Below, piece after piece: positions 20,834 to 21,348 of a stretch of DNA of 21,348 nt. This DNA comes from Trebonia sp. (GTDB lineage Bacteria; Actinomycetota; Actinomycetes; Streptosporangiales; Streptosporangiaceae), in contig JASHXJ010000131.1 in NCBI GenBank assembly GCA_030043595.1, positions 1 to 21,348 of the forward strand, written 5' to 3'. The notes below the pieces were generated by a model. The model worked only from the letters and a program-made list of their open reading frames with translations, made no database searches and was not told the origin of the DNA. How positions within the stretch are numbered: position 1 is the stretch's first letter; each line of letters begins with the position of its first letter. Both the position numbers and the translations under genes were made by a program.

Positions 20834-21348
20834 GTGGGTGGCAGCTCCAGTGGCCGCCGGCTACGTGCCTTCCGCTCGCTGGCGGGCAACGCGGCGCTGC
20901 TGCGCGTGCTGGCAGCGTACGCGCTGTTCATCCTCGCCGAGTACGCGGTGTGGATCGCCATGCTGGTCTTCGCCTACAGCCGGGGCGGGGCCGCGATCGC
21001 GGGGCTGGTGGCGGTGGCGCAGCTGGTGCCGGCCGCGGTGGTGGCTCCGGTGGCGGCGTCCCTTGCTGACCGGCGCTCGCCGGTGGTTCTGCTCGCCGGC
21101 GGGTACCTGGCGCAGGCAGCGGCGATGGCGGGCACGGCTGCGGCGGTCATCGCGGGCGCGCAGCTGGCGGCTTACGCGGCCGCCGTGATAGCCGCCACCG
21201 CGGTCACTGCGACCCGCCCGGCGCAGTCCGCGCTGATCCCGTCGGTTTCCGCGACGCCCGATCAGCTGACGGCGGCCAACGTGGTCGCGGGCTCGCTGGA
21301 AGCCGCGGGGATCGCGGCGGCGGGGTTGCTGGCCGGAGTGCTGATCTC
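20834..21348 (+). CDS. MFS transporter, N-terminal part (cut by window end)
   Basis: The window ends after 171 codons. Five hydrophobic segments are visible (about 21-47, 54-74, 84-107, 108-127, 150-171). The loop ASLADRRSP (75-83) between the second and third is the short form of MFS motif A. The segment TRPAQSALIPSVSATPDQLT (127-146) is typical of the MFS_3/EntS-like group, which exports siderophores, drugs or other small molecules. The GTG at 20834 is preferred because GGGGAGGA ends 5 nt before it; no better start lies in frame upstream. It is divergent from the small lipoprotein and separated from it by an inverted repeat. Group assignment is likely; substrate is unknown. Confidence 0.8.
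   Translation, partial: MGGSSSGRRLRAFRSLAGNAALLRVLAAYALFILAEYAVWIAMLVFAYSRGGAAIAGLVAVAQLVPAAVVAPVAASLADRRSPVVLLAGGYLAQAAAMAGTAAAVIAGAQLAAYAAAVIAATAVTATRPAQSALIPSVSATPDQLTAANVVAGSLEAAGIAAAGLLAGVLI

Overview
High-GC DNA with actinobacterial gene content: many GTG starts, 4-bp ATGA/GTGA gene overlaps, LLM-type (probably F420-linked) oxidoreductase, lipoprotein propellers and a long-form RmlA. It looks like the chromosome of a filamentous or soil actinomycete; the genus cannot be told from the sequence. No rRNA, tRNA, CRISPR array, transposase or integrase was seen, and no recognisable transcription-factor gene.

Layout. (1) 1-3117: the 3' part of a frameshifted LPG-synthase/flippase-like membrane gene; an LLM flavin oxidoreductase (minus); a decayed ORF whose first third resembles the C-terminus of an OsmC-type protein; and a TauD/TfdA dioxygenase (minus). 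This could be a small sulfur-compound or redox group. (2) 3118-14834: a cell-surface glycan locus. It holds a polytopic GT-C-like transferase with a collagen-like repeat tail, rmlC (minus, alone), a large GT-C-like membrane protein overlapping a DPM1-type GT2, a convergent minus operon rmlA-rmlB-rmlD-GT4, and a divergent UDP-sugar dehydrogenase (ugd type). Together they would supply dTDP-L-rhamnose, a UDP-uronic acid, lipid-linked sugars and three or four transfer steps. (3) 14989-18994: a plus-strand run of a PQQ-like propeller lipoprotein, an amidohydrolase and a second lipoprotein made of seven WNG-type repeats. (4) 19012-21348: an alpha/beta hydrolase and a small lipoprotein (minus), then the start of an MFS transporter (plus), cut by the window end.

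The non-coding gaps are the most distinctive part. They are AT-rich islands in a GC-rich background. Five of them carry a similar 22-24 bp element, TATAAWT-YYGRTC-(N)TTTAWT. Three or more contain what look like tails of lost genes on the minus strand. Two strong dyads stand out: a 12-bp-arm hairpin directly against the rmlC start codon that would bury its ribosome site, and a perfect 11-bp-arm palindrome upstream of the alpha/beta hydrolase. Promoter and remnant calls are inference from reading; no search was run.
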